32,480 bases of DNA from Paracoccaceae bacterium. GTDB taxonomy: Bacteria > Pseudomonadota > Alphaproteobacteria > Rhodobacterales > Rhodobacteraceae. Below the pieces are notes generated by a model. It saw only the letters and a list, made by a program, of their open reading frames with translations, did no database searches and was not told the origin of the DNA. The stretch is from positions 1 to 32,480 of the forward strand of contig JAOADN010000025.1 of NCBI GenBank assembly GCA_026417295.1. The letters are read 5' to 3'. This document shows, piece by piece, positions 7,123 to 14,759 of this stretch; position 1 is the first letter of the stretch; each line of letters starts with the position of its first letter. The translations under genes and the position numbers were made by a program.

Positions 7123-8283
7123 ATGGCCGCAGCCGTGACGGTGCTCGTGGGCACGACCAAGGGGGCCTTCCTGATCGAGGGCGACCCGCGAAGGTCCGGC
7201 TGGAAGGTCCGCGGCCCGCTCTGCGGCGGCTGGCCGATCAACCATGTCGTCGGCGACCCCGGGACCGGCCGGATCTGGGCCGGCGGCGGCAGCGAATGGC
7301 ACGGCGCCGGGGTCTGGCGGTCCGCGGATGGCGGCGACAGCTGGAACTGCGCGAAGCTGACCTCGGGCCAGATGGACGACTGGGCCGCCAACGACCCCGA
7401 CTTCGCGCGGATGATCGGCTGGACGCCCGGCGCCCCGCCCTTCGGCCGGGACTTCCAGCAGGTCTGGTCGCTCAACTTCGCCCACGGCGTCCTGCATGCC
7501 GGCACCAAGCCCGCCGCGCTCCTGGCCAGCCGCGACGGCGGCGAGACATGGGAAAGGGTCGAGGGCCTGACCGACCATCCCTCGCGGCCGGGCTGGAACG
7601 GCGGGGCGGCGGGGCTGGTGCTGCACTCGATCGTGCCCGACCCCGGCGACAGCGGGAAGCTCTGGGTGGGCATCTCGGCCGCCGGCGTCTTCGCCACCGA
7701 GGACGGGGGGCGCAGCTGGGACCGCCGCAACCGGCTGTCGAATGCCGAGGCCCATGCCCATCACGACCATCCCGCCGCGCCGAAGGACGGCGAGACGGGG
7801 CACTGCGTGCACAACCTCGTGCGGGCGCCGGGCCGCGACGGGGACCTCCTCTACCAGCAGAACCACCACGGCGTGTTCCGCTCGGCCGATGGCGGGCGCA
7901 GCTGGGATGACGTGACCGCGGGCCTGCCCTCGACCTTCGGCTTCCCGATCGCCGTGCATCCGCGCGATCCCGGCACGATCTGGACGCTGCCGCTCAACGG
8001 CGACATCCAGGGCCGGTTCCCGCCCGAGGCCTCGGCAGCGGTGTGGAAATCGACCGATGGCGGGGCGAGCTGGGCGCGCAAGCAGGCCGGCCTGCCGGAG
8101 CGGGACTGCTTCTTCACCGTGCTGCGCCAGGGCATGGCGGTGGATGGTGCCGATCCCGCGGGCGTCTACTTCGGCACCAATTCCGGCTCGGTCTTCGCCA
8201 GCCGCGACGAGGGCGAGACCTGGGACGAGATCGCCCGCCACCTGCCCACTGTCCTCAGCGTCGAGACGCTGACCCGCGCCTGA
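7123..8283 (+). CDS. BNR/Asp-box beta-propeller protein (sialidase-like or VPS10/Ycf48-like fold)
   Basis: The 386-residue product contains six Asp-box motifs of the S-x-D-x-G-x-T/S-W type: SADGGDSW, SRDGGETW, TEDGGRSW, SADGGRSW, STDGGASW and SRDEGETW. They are spread along the length, as in a multi-bladed beta-propeller. No signal peptide is visible, so it is probably cytoplasmic. Proteins like this are often labelled glycosyl hydrolase or exo-alpha-sialidase, but I see no sialidase FRIP arginine motif and do not assign an enzyme activity. The ATG at 7123 follows a GGGAGGGG ribosome site. It starts right after the hrpB remnant and converges on nusB across a double palindrome. Relatives are often beside a MoaD/ThiS-like gene; none is present here. 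Confidence 0.82.
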   Translation: MAAAVTVLVGTTKGAFLIEGDPRRSGWKVRGPLCGGWPINHVVGDPGTGRIWAGGGSEWHGAGVWRSADGGDSWNCAKLTSGQMDDWAANDPDFARMIGWTPGAPPFGRDFQQVWSLNFAHGVLHAGTKPAALLASRDGGETWERVEGLTDHPSRPGWNGGAAGLVLHSIVPDPGDSGKLWVGISAAGVFATEDGGRSWDRRNRLSNAEAHAHHDHPAAPKDGETGHCVHNLVRAPGRDGDLLYQQNHHGVFRSADGGRSWDDVTAGLPSTFGFPIAVHPRDPGTIWTLPLNGDIQGRFPPEASAAVWKSTDGGASWARKQAGLPERDCFFTVLRQGMAVDGADPAGVYFGTNSGSVFASRDEGETWDEIARHLPTVLSVETLTRA

Positions 8284-8300
8284 CCGCGCCGAGGCCGGAA

Positions 8301-8347
8301 CGCGGCCGCGCGCGCGGCCGCGGGCGGCGACCGCGCGCGCGGTCGCC
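8301..8347. terminator. Two adjacent GC palindromes between convergent BNR gene and nusB
   Basis: Perfect palindromes at 8301-8322 and 8326-8347 both contain the core CCGCGCGCGCGG. They start 17 bp after the BNR stop and end 8 bp before the nusB stop. They have no T tract, so they are either Rho-independent terminators of the GC-only kind or 3'-end stabilisers acting on both strands. The second one is the counterpart of the copy at 6494-6513. Confidence 0.7.
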
Positions 8348-8355
8348 CCCCGGCC

Positions 8356-8835
8356 TCAGCCGAAGGCGTCCGGGCGCGCCTCGCGCGCCATGTGGTCGAG
8401 GACCGCATTGACGAAGCCCGCCTCGCGGCCCTCGGGGAAGAAGGCCTTCGCCACCTCGACGAACTCGCTGATGACCACCCGGGGCGGAGCCCCGCCTTCC
8501 ACCATCTCGGCCCCGGCGGCGCGGAACAGCGCGCGCAGCACCGGATCGATCCGGTCGATCGGCCAGGCGCTGGCCAGGGCCCGGTCGGTCATCTGGTCGA
8601 TCCGCGCCTGCCAGGTCACCGCCGCGCCGACGATGCGGCGGAACAGGTCCGGGTCGCCCTCCTCCATCCGGTCGTCGTCGTAGATCGCGCCGAAGCGGTG
8701 GGCCTCGAACTCGCGCGTCACCGCCTCGGCCGTCTGGCCCGCCGCCTCCATCTGGAACAGCGCCTGCACGGCGTAAAGCCGCGCGGCCGACCTGCGCCGC
8801 CGGACGGCCTCGGCCCTGCCCGCGGCGCCGCTCAC
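8356..8835 (-). CDS. nusB: Transcription antitermination protein NusB
   Basis: NusB pairs with NusE (S10) on boxA RNA and supports antitermination of rRNA operons. The 159 residues show the family pattern ARLYAVQALFQMEAAG near the N-terminus and AFFPEGREAGFVNAVLDHMA at the C-terminus. The start is a GTG at 8835 whose last bases overlap the ribH stop (GTGA), so the two genes are translationally coupled. The ribH-nusB pair is a common bacterial arrangement. A broken copy of its last 42 or so codons lies at 6529-6662. Confidence 0.94.
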   Translation of the reverse strand: MSGAAGRAEAVRRRRSAARLYAVQALFQMEAAGQTAEAVTREFEAHRFGAIYDDDRMEEGDPDLFRRIVGAAVTWQARIDQMTDRALASAWPIDRIDPVLRALFRAAGAEMVEGGAPPRVVISEFVEVAKAFFPEGREAGFVNAVLDHMAREARPDAFG

Positions 8836-9347
8836 GCGCCCTCGCCCGCGGGGCGGAAGCCCATGCCCTTGCTCCGGCGCGCCCAGCCGCGCTGCAGCGC
8901 CACCAGATGCAGGGCCGCCGCGGCCGCGCCGCCACCCTTGTCCATCCCCGCCGGATCGGCCCGCACCACCGCCTGATCCATGGTCTCGACGGTCAGGATG
9001 CCGTTGCCCACCGCCGCGCCCATCAGGCCCAGATGCATCAGCCCGCGCGCCGATTCCGCGCAGACCGTCTCGTAATGCGTCGTCTCGCCGCGGATGACGC
9101 AGCCCAGCGCCACGAACCCGTCATGGTCGGCCATCCGGAAGGCCATGCCGATCGCCGGCGGAATCTCCAGCGCGCCCGGCACCTCGACGACCTCGGCCGT
9201 CGCCCCGGCGCGTTCGGCCATGGCCCTCGCCCCGGCGACCAGGCTGTCGGCGACCGCCCGGTAGAAGGGTGCGGCCACGATCAGCAGCTTCACCGGCCTG
9301 TCGAATGCGGGCAGCGCCAGCGCCCCGTCCCTGGCCTCGGTCGCCAT
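8832..9347 (-). CDS. ribH: 6,7-dimethyl-8-ribityllumazine synthase
   Basis: RibH condenses 5-amino-6-ribitylaminouracil with 3,4-dihydroxy-2-butanone 4-phosphate to give lumazine, the direct precursor of riboflavin. The 171 residues include the substrate-binding segments VPGALEIPPAI, ALGCVIRGETTHYE and GLMHLGLMGAAVGNGILTVE, the last in place of the usual P(I/V)xNGILT. The product normally forms 60-mer or decameric shells. The start lies only 4 bp after the ribBX stop and the end overlaps nusB, so it sits inside a tight operon. The last 30 or so codons are duplicated at 6679-6765. Confidence 0.95.
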   Translation of the reverse strand: MATEARDGALALPAFDRPVKLLIVAAPFYRAVADSLVAGARAMAERAGATAEVVEVPGALEIPPAIGMAFRMADHDGFVALGCVIRGETTHYETVCAESARGLMHLGLMGAAVGNGILTVETMDQAVVRADPAGMDKGGGAAAAALHLVALQRGWARRSKGMGFRPAGEGA

Positions 9348-9351
9348 GCCT

Positions 9352-10458
9352 TCACTCCAGCGGTATGGGCCGCGTGCCGGTGATCGTCAGGCCATAGGCC
9401 TCGAGCCCGATCACCCTGGGCAGCGGCGAGTTGGTCAGCAGGATCAGCTCGTGCAGGCCGAGCGAGGTCAGGATCTGCGCACCGAGCCCGTACTGGCGCA
9501 GCGTCTGGGGCGAGGCCTCGCTGCCCAGCTTCATGTGCAGGTCGCGCAGCAGCACGAGGACGCCGCGCCCCTCGGCGGCGATCAGCTCCATCGCCCGTCC
9601 GAACTCGCCCGCCCGGCCGCGCGGGCCCAGCCCGGCGACATCGAGCAGGGGGTCGAGCGCATGCATCCGCACGAGCACGGGGCCGGCCGTCGATATGTCG
9701 CCCCTGATCAGCACCAGGTGCTCGGCCCCCTGCGTCTGGTCGGCATAGACGCGCAGCGTCCATTCGCCGCCGAATTCCGAGGTGACGCTGCGCTCCCCGG
9801 TCAGGCGCACAAGGTTGTCGTGCCGCCGCCGGTAGGCGATCAGATCGCTGATCGTGCCGATCTTCAGGTTGTGGCGCTGGGCGAAGGCCACGAGATCGGG
9901 AAGGCGCGCCATCGTGCCGTCCTCGTTCATGATCTCGCAGATCACGCCCGAGGGGTTCAGCCCCGCCAGGCGGGCGATGTCCACCGCCGCCTCGGTATGG
10001 CCCGCCCGCACCAGGACGCCGCCGTCCTTGGCGCGCAGCGGGAAGATGTGGCCGGGCGTGGCGATGTCGGCCGGCCCCTTGGTCGGGTCGATCGCGACCG
10101 AGACGGTGCGCGCCCTGTCGGCCGCCGAGATGCCCGTCGTCACCCCCTCGCGCGCCTCGATCGAGACGGTGAAGGCCGTCTCGTGGCGCGAGGCGTTGTT
10201 GGCCGACATCAGCGGCAGGCCCAGCGCGTCCACCCGCTCGCCGGTGAGCGACAGGCAGATCAGCCCGCGGCCGTGGGTCGCCATGAAGTTGATGGCGGTG
10301 GGCGTGCACATCTGGGCCGGGATCACCAGGTCGCCCTCGTTCTCGCGGTCCTCGTGATCGACAAGGATGAACATCCGCCCGTTGCGGGCGTCGTCGATGA
10401 TCTCCTCGATGGGCGAGATCGCGTCGTGATAGACGGAAGGGGCGGAAGCGGCGCTCAT
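9352..10458 (-). CDS. ribB: 3,4-dihydroxy-2-butanone 4-phosphate synthase with degenerate GTP cyclohydrolase II domain (RibBX type)
   Basis: The N-terminal RibB domain converts ribulose 5-phosphate to 3,4-dihydroxy-2-butanone 4-phosphate. It has VDHEDRENEGDLVIPAQ, RHETAFTVSIEA, RAGHTEAAVDIARL and ICEIMNEDGTMAR, all hallmarks of an active enzyme. The second half is RibA-like in outline (EEGRGVL-like AAEGRGVLVLLRD, YGLGAQIL, LLTNSPLP, IGLEAYGL). However, the zinc-binding Cys cluster (C-x10-C-x-C) is replaced by a stretch with no Cys, and the RQEGRGIGL catalytic motif is gone. GTP cyclohydrolase II activity is therefore unlikely. The ATG at 10458 gives 368 residues, the normal length; an upstream ATG at 10854 would add about 130 unrelated residues. 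It is often annotated as ribBA. Confidence 0.92.
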   Translation of the reverse strand: MSAASAPSVYHDAISPIEEIIDDARNGRMFILVDHEDRENEGDLVIPAQMCTPTAINFMATHGRGLICLSLTGERVDALGLPLMSANNASRHETAFTVSIEAREGVTTGISAADRARTVSVAIDPTKGPADIATPGHIFPLRAKDGGVLVRAGHTEAAVDIARLAGLNPSGVICEIMNEDGTMARLPDLVAFAQRHNLKIGTISDLIAYRRRHDNLVRLTGERSVTSEFGGEWTLRVYADQTQGAEHLVLIRGDISTAGPVLVRMHALDPLLDVAGLGPRGRAGEFGRAMELIAAEGRGVLVLLRDLHMKLGSEASPQTLRQYGLGAQILTSLGLHELILLTNSPLPRVIGLEAYGLTITGTRPIPLE

Positions 10459-10902
10459 GGGCGGGGGGGATAGCGCAAGGGCGCGGCGAAGGCCAGTGGG
10501 CAGGGCGGATCCGGCGCGCAGGGCTGCTGTGCACGGTGGAAGGAGGCGGCGGGGGACGCCCCCTCGCGGGCGCGTCCCGTCGCTGCGCGACGGGAGCCCC
10601 CCTCCTGCCGTCGCCGTCGCGGCGCGGGCGGCCCGGAACCGGCCCCCCTGCCACATGCCCCTCCCGCGGCGGACCCGCCCGGCCGGGGGGGCCGGCCCCT
10701 TCCCTCCGTCCCGCGCGGGGGGGCGCCCGGCCAGAGGCGGCGGGGGGACGCGCCCGGCGCGGGCAGCGGGGAACGAAACCGGGCCGGAATCTGAACGGAT
10801 CGTTAATCCGAAATCCAGGCCATTGATTTCATTGGCCCCGAAAGGGTGTCCCATCGTGGGACACCTCTGGTGAGGGCCCCGGCACGGGCCGCGGCCGCCG
10901 CC
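10459..10902. other. 444-bp intergenic stretch upstream of ribBX
   Basis: There is no supported gene. It contains a hairpin at 10576-10594 (8-bp stem) and a short AT-richer island at about 10790-10870. Within the island are a CGGAT/ATCCG inverted repeat, an imperfect GGCCA/TGGCC inverted repeat and the strong hairpin at 10845-10865. The island probably holds the end of the ribE transcript and possibly the ribBX promoter, giving a long leader. I looked for FMN riboswitch landmarks on the minus strand and saw none. Confidence 0.55.
10845..10865. promoter_or_regulatory. Near-perfect hairpin or operator, GGTGTCCCA-TCG-TGGGACACC
   Basis: A 9-bp inverted repeat with a 3-nt spacer lies 37 bp after the stop of the gene at 10903-11457. 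On the minus strand it is followed by only CTTT, so it is a weak candidate for an intrinsic terminator. The symmetry also suits a dimeric regulator. I do not recognise the binding protein. Confidence 0.5.
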
Positions 10903-11457
10903 TCAGGCCCCGCCGAAGAAGCGCTCCGCCGGCAGGAAGCCGGCCAGCCGCGCCGCCGCCGGCCAGTCCCGTTCCCAGGGTGCCGCGCCGATCACCAGCA
11001 CGCCATCCGCCGGGTGCGGCCCGGTCAGCTCCAGCAGCGCGGCGCGCATCGCCCGCCAGCCCGCGCCCGGTGCCGGGCCCGGCCCGGCCGCATCCACCCG
11101 CGCCCCCGCCGCGGCCAGCGCGGCGGCGATGCGCCCGGAGCCGGGCGCGGCGACCAGGGTGCCGATGCCCCTCAGCCTGCCCACCCGGCGCGCCCGCCCG
11201 GGCGGCACCGCCTCGCCCGGCCGCAGCACGCCCAGCGCGTTGCCCGAGAAGAGGAAGGCCACCAGGTCCCGCCCGGTTGTGGCGCGCAGGCCGGCATAGG
11301 TCCGGTAGTCCAGCCCGATCTCGGCCGCCCGCCTGACCCGCAGGCGCACGACCTCGACCGGCAGGACCGGCAGCAGCTCTGCCCGCGCCCGGCCCCAGCA
11401 GTGCCGCCGCCAGGCCCCGCCCGGCTCCAGCGACGGGCCGCGGTTGTGGCCGATCAT
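10903..11457 (-). CDS. Conserved hypothetical protein in the riboflavin cluster
   Basis: The 184-residue product starts MIGHNRGPSLEPGGAWRRHC and has a conserved-looking N-terminal half (VEVVRLRVRRAAEIGLDYRT, LVAFLFSGNALGVLR). The Ala/Gly/Arg-rich C-terminal half includes VLVIGAAPWERDWPAAARLAGFLPAERFF. No signal peptide, membrane segment or known catalytic motif is visible. The start ATG overlaps the ribE stop (ATGA), so the two are co-translated. From memory, similar genes sit beside ribE in other Rhodobacterales. That position suggests a link to riboflavin or to the pathway's coordination, but no function can be assigned. Confidence 0.8.
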   Translation of the reverse strand: MIGHNRGPSLEPGGAWRRHCWGRARAELLPVLPVEVVRLRVRRAAEIGLDYRTYAGLRATTGRDLVAFLFSGNALGVLRPGEAVPPGRARRVGRLRGIGTLVAAPGSGRIAAALAAAGARVDAAGPGPAPGAGWRAMRAALLELTGPHPADGVLVIGAAPWERDWPAAARLAGFLPAERFFGGA

Positions 11458-12059
11458 GCCGCCCCCGCCCAGTCCCGCAGCCGCGCGACATAGCGCGCCA
11501 GCGTGTCGACCTCGAGGTTCACCCTGTCGCCCGCCTTCGCCGCGCCCCAGGTCGTGACCGCCAGGGTATGGGGAATGATGTTGACGCCGAACCGCTCGCC
11601 TTCGACCTCGTTCACCGTCAGCGACGTGCCGTTCAGCGCCACCGATCCCTTGGGCGCGATGAACCCCGCCAGCTCCCGCGGCGCCCGCAGGACGAAGCGC
11701 GCGCTCTCGCCCTCGGGGCGCGCCGCCACGATCTCGGCCAGCCCGTCGACATGACCCGACACGATGTGCCCGCCAAGCTCGTCGCCCACCCGCAGCGCCC
11801 GCTCCAGGTTGACGCGCCTGCCCGCCGCCCAGTCGCCCAGGTTGGTCCGCGACAGGGTCTCGCCCGAGACCTGCACCTCGAACCAGCCACGCGGGTCGCT
11901 GCCTGTGGCCACGACCGTCAGGCATACCCCGTCGCAGGCCACCGAGGCGCCCAGCGCCAGGCCCGAGACATCGTAGGCCGTGGCAATGCGTGCCCGCATG
12001 TCGCCCTGCCGCTCGACCCGCAGGACCTCGCCGATGTCGGTGACGATGCCGGTGAACAT
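11454..12059 (-). CDS. ribE: Riboflavin synthase, alpha chain
   Basis: This enzyme dismutates two lumazines to riboflavin and aminoribitylaminouracil. The 201-residue product shows the two internally repeated lumazine-binding domains. Domain 1 begins MFTGIVTDIGEV, with SVACDGVCLTV, GETLSRTNLGDW and VNLERALRVGDELGGHIVSG. Domain 2 has GSVALNGTSLTVNEV and GVNIIPHTLAVTTWG, then VNLEVDTLARYV. The ATG at 12059 gives the classic N-terminus; the frame is open upstream without similarity. It is transcribed away from the capsule genes, with 188 bp between the divergent starts. The symbol is ribE (called ribC in some species). Confidence 0.95.
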   Translation of the reverse strand: MFTGIVTDIGEVLRVERQGDMRARIATAYDVSGLALGASVACDGVCLTVVATGSDPRGWFEVQVSGETLSRTNLGDWAAGRRVNLERALRVGDELGGHIVSGHVDGLAEIVAARPEGESARFVLRAPRELAGFIAPKGSVALNGTSLTVNEVEGERFGVNIIPHTLAVTTWGAAKAGDRVNLEVDTLARYVARLRDWAGAA

Positions 12060-12247
12060 GCGCCTTCCCTTCGCCTCGTTGCCCGGACCCTCGCCGAAAG
12101 GGCGGCGCCCTGCAAGGGGAAGGCCTGTCGCCCGGCGGCCATGGCGGCGCGCAAATCGGCCGGCTGCCGGGGCGCCGGGCCTTTCCCGCCGGGCGCGGAC
12201 GCGGCAGACTGGGCCCGGACCGGCGGAGCAAGACCGGAGGAGCGGCG

Positions 12248-13546
12248 ATGTCATCGGGCGGAACGGCGGCAGGACCGCGGCGGTTCCTGATGCTGCAGGG
12301 CCCGCATGGCCCGTTCTTCGGCCAGCTGGCCGACATGCTGCGGGCGGCGGGGGCCGCGGTCTGGCGCGTCGGCTTCAATGCCGGCGACGAGGCGATGTGG
12401 GGCCGCCGGGCGGGCTACATCGCCTTCCGCGAGGCGCCGGAGGCATGGCCGGCCTTCCTCGGCGACCTGATCGCGGGGCTCGGCATCACCGACATCGTGC
12501 TTTACGGCGACACCCGGCCCGTCCATGCCGCGGCCGTGGCCCGCGCCCGGCAGGACGGGCTGGTCGTCCATGTCTTCGAGGAAGGCTACCTCCGCCCGTG
12601 GTGGGTGACCTACGAACGCGGCGGTGCGAACGGCAATTCGCGCCTCATGGACATGCCGATCGAGGCGATGCGGGCGGCGCTGGCCCGCTCGGCGGCCGAG
12701 GCCGTCGCGGCGCCGGCCCGCTGGGGCGACATGCGCCAGCACGTCCTGTGGGGCGCCCGCTACCATTTCCATGTCGCCCTTCGCAACCGCGGCTATCCGG
12801 GCTTCCGCCCGCATCGCGACCTGACGGTGGCCCAGGAATTCAGGCTCTACCTGCGGCGGCTCCTCTTGCTTCCGCTGCATGCGCTGGAACGGCAGGCCGC
12901 CACGCTGCGCGTCCGGCTCGGCCGCTTCCCCTATCACCTCGTGCTCATGCAGCTCGAGCACGACGCCAGCTTCCGCGCCCATTCCACCTTCGCCTCGCAG
13001 ACCGAGTTCGTGACCCTCTGCCTCGAGGCCTTCGCCCACGGCGCCCCCGGCCACCATCACCTCGTGTTCAAGACCCACCCGCTCGAGGACGGCAGGGCCG
13101 ACGCCGTGCGGGTGATCCGCCGCACCGCGCGCGCGCTCGGCATCGCCGACAGGGTCCATGTCCTGCGCGGCGGCAAGCTGGCGGCCCTCCTCGCCCAGGC
13201 ACGCAGCGCCGTCACCGTCAACTCCACGGCCGCCCAGCAGGCGCTGTGGCGCGGCCTGCCCGTCCGCGCCTTCGGACGCGCCGTCTATGCCAGGCCCGGG
13301 CTCGTCTCCGACCAGCCGCTGCACGCCTTCTTCGCCGCCCCAGACCGGCCCGACATGCGGGCCTACCGCGACTTCCGCGCCTATCTCCTCGAAACCTCGC
13401 AGGTCCCCGGCGGGTTCTATTCGGCCGCCGGCCGGCGGCGGCTGCTGCGGCAGGCCGCAGACCTGCTTCTGGCCCCCGAGGACCCCTACGACGCGCTCAG
13501 CCTGGGCAGAGCGACGCCTCGGCAACAGTTGGCGCTTGTGCGCTGA
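12248..13546 (+). CDS. kpsS: Capsule polysaccharide Kdo transferase KpsS-like
   Basis: KpsS-type proteins add the first Kdo to lyso-phosphatidylglycerol, starting the poly-Kdo linker of ABC-exported capsules. The 432-residue product begins with LMLQGPHGPFFGQLADMLRA and WRVGFNAGDE, then DIVLYGDTRPVH and FEEGYLRPWWVTYERGGANG, the recognisable KpsS signature. The C-terminal half has HHLVFKTHPLEDG and VTVNSTAAQQALWRGLPVRAFG, a nucleotide-sugar-binding half. A GGAGGAG ribosome site precedes the ATG at 12248. It is first in a three-gene plus-strand module with the lipoprotein gene and kpsC. Confidence 0.9.
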   Translation: MSSGGTAAGPRRFLMLQGPHGPFFGQLADMLRAAGAAVWRVGFNAGDEAMWGRRAGYIAFREAPEAWPAFLGDLIAGLGITDIVLYGDTRPVHAAAVARARQDGLVVHVFEEGYLRPWWVTYERGGANGNSRLMDMPIEAMRAALARSAAEAVAAPARWGDMRQHVLWGARYHFHVALRNRGYPGFRPHRDLTVAQEFRLYLRRLLLLPLHALERQAATLRVRLGRFPYHLVLMQLEHDASFRAHSTFASQTEFVTLCLEAFAHGAPGHHHLVFKTHPLEDGRADAVRVIRRTARALGIADRVHVLRGGKLAALLAQARSAVTVNSTAAQQALWRGLPVRAFGRAVYARPGLVSDQPLHAFFAAPDRPDMRAYRDFRAYLLETSQVPGGFYSAAGRRRLLRQAADLLLAPEDPYDALSLGRATPRQQLALVR

Positions 13547-13628
13547 GGTCGCTGGCATTCGCGGCTTCCATTGGTTAGCCTCCCCCACGAAGACCCGAGG
13601 CAGTTCCCGCGAAGAGGAGCCCCGAGCA

Positions 13629-14759
13629 GTGATCCAGTTCGTCAAAGGCCGGGGCCGCCCCCTGGCCCTGCTGGCCGTGGTGGCGGCCCTTTCGGCCTGC
13701 GGCCTGCCGCGTTCCGGCCCCAACAAGAGCGAGATCCTCGCCGCCGGAAAGATCGACGGCGTCGGCAGCCATGTCGTCAAGGTGACCCCCGAAGTGGTGC
13801 GCGCGGCCGCCTACACGCCGCCCCTCGGCTTCTCGCGCGAGTTCCTCAATGCGGGCCTCGTGGGCTCCGACGACATCCGCCCCGGCGACCGGCTTGCGCT
13901 GACGATCTGGGAGAACGTCGACGACGGGCTGCTGACGCCCAAGGGCGCCAACGCGACCCAGCTTTCCGAGGTCCAGGTCGACGGCGCGGGCTTCATCTTC
14001 GTCCCCTATGCCGGACGGATCCTCGCGGCCGGCAACAGCCCCGAGGCGCTGCGCCAGATCATCACCCGCAAGCTCGAGGGCCAGACGCCCGATCCCCAGG
14101 TCACCGTCAGCCGCGTCGCCGGCGACGGCGCGACGGTGACGGTGCTCGGCAATACCGGCGCGCAGGGCGTCTTTGCCATCGAGCGGCCGACGCGGACGCT
14201 GTCGGCGATGCTGGCGCGGGCGGGCGGCGTGACCATCGCGCCCGACGTCACGCAGATCACCGTGACGCGCGGCAACCGCACGGGGCGGATCTGGCTCAAG
14301 GACCTCTACGACAACCCCGCGCAGGACATCGCGCTGCGGCCGGGCGACGTGATCCTCGTCGAGGAGGACCAGCGCGAGTTCATCGCCCTCGGCGCGACCG
14401 GCCAGAACCGGGTTCAGTTCAGGTCGCAGACGCTGACCGCGCTCGAGGCGCTGGCCCAGGTCGGCGGCCTCAACTCCAATCTCGCCGACCCGACCGGCGT
14501 CTTCGTGCTGCGGACCGAGGACGAGAAGGTGGCGCGCGCCGTCCTGGGGCGGAACGACATCGTCGGCGACCAGAAGATCGTCTATGTCCTCGACCTGACC
14601 AGCCCGGACGGGCTGTTCCTTGCGCGGGACTTCCTCATCCGCGACGAGGACACCGTCTATGTCACCGAGGCGCCCTTCGTGCAGTGGCAGAAGACGCTGT
14701 CGGCCCTGACCGGGACGATCAATTCCGGCCAGTCCCTGGCGACGGCCGCGGGCGGATGA
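13629..14759 (+). CDS. Capsule polysaccharide export outer-membrane lipoprotein (Wza/KpsD family)
   Basis: The 376-residue product has a hydrophobic signal peptide ending in a lipobox, LSAC (LLAVVAALSACG), so it should be a lipoprotein. Next comes a polysaccharide-export (Poly_export) domain with DIRPGDRLALTIWE and VDGAGFIFVPYAGRI, and then SLBB-type beta-grasp repeats (GATVTVLGNTGAQG; IALGATGQNRVQFR). Proteins of this kind form the outer-membrane channel through which capsule chains exit. I chose the GTG at 13629 because an AAGAGGAG ribosome site precedes it and the signal peptide follows directly. The stop overlaps the kpsC start (ATGA). It could be called kpsD or wza; I leave the symbol blank. 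Confidence 0.88.
   Translation: MIQFVKGRGRPLALLAVVAALSACGLPRSGPNKSEILAAGKIDGVGSHVVKVTPEVVRAAAYTPPLGFSREFLNAGLVGSDDIRPGDRLALTIWENVDDGLLTPKGANATQLSEVQVDGAGFIFVPYAGRILAAGNSPEALRQIITRKLEGQTPDPQVTVSRVAGDGATVTVLGNTGAQGVFAIERPTRTLSAMLARAGGVTIAPDVTQITVTRGNRTGRIWLKDLYDNPAQDIALRPGDVILVEEDQREFIALGATGQNRVQFRSQTLTALEALAQVGGLNSNLADPTGVFVLRTEDEKVARAVLGRNDIVGDQKIVYVLDLTSPDGLFLARDFLIRDEDTVYVTEAPFVQWQKTLSALTGTINSGQSLATAAGG

Noticed and set aside
7123-8283. True sialidase
   Set aside because: Asp-boxes are present, but no arginine-triad FRIP motif or secretion signal is visible, so only a beta-propeller fold is claimed.
10459-10854. Upstream ATG at 10854 as the start of ribBX
   Set aside because: It would add about 130 low-complexity residues before the typical RibB N-terminus. 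The frame would start inside a hairpin.
10459-10902. FMN riboswitch upstream of ribBX
   Set aside because: The conserved RFN-element strings could not be found on the minus strand; only simple hairpins are present.
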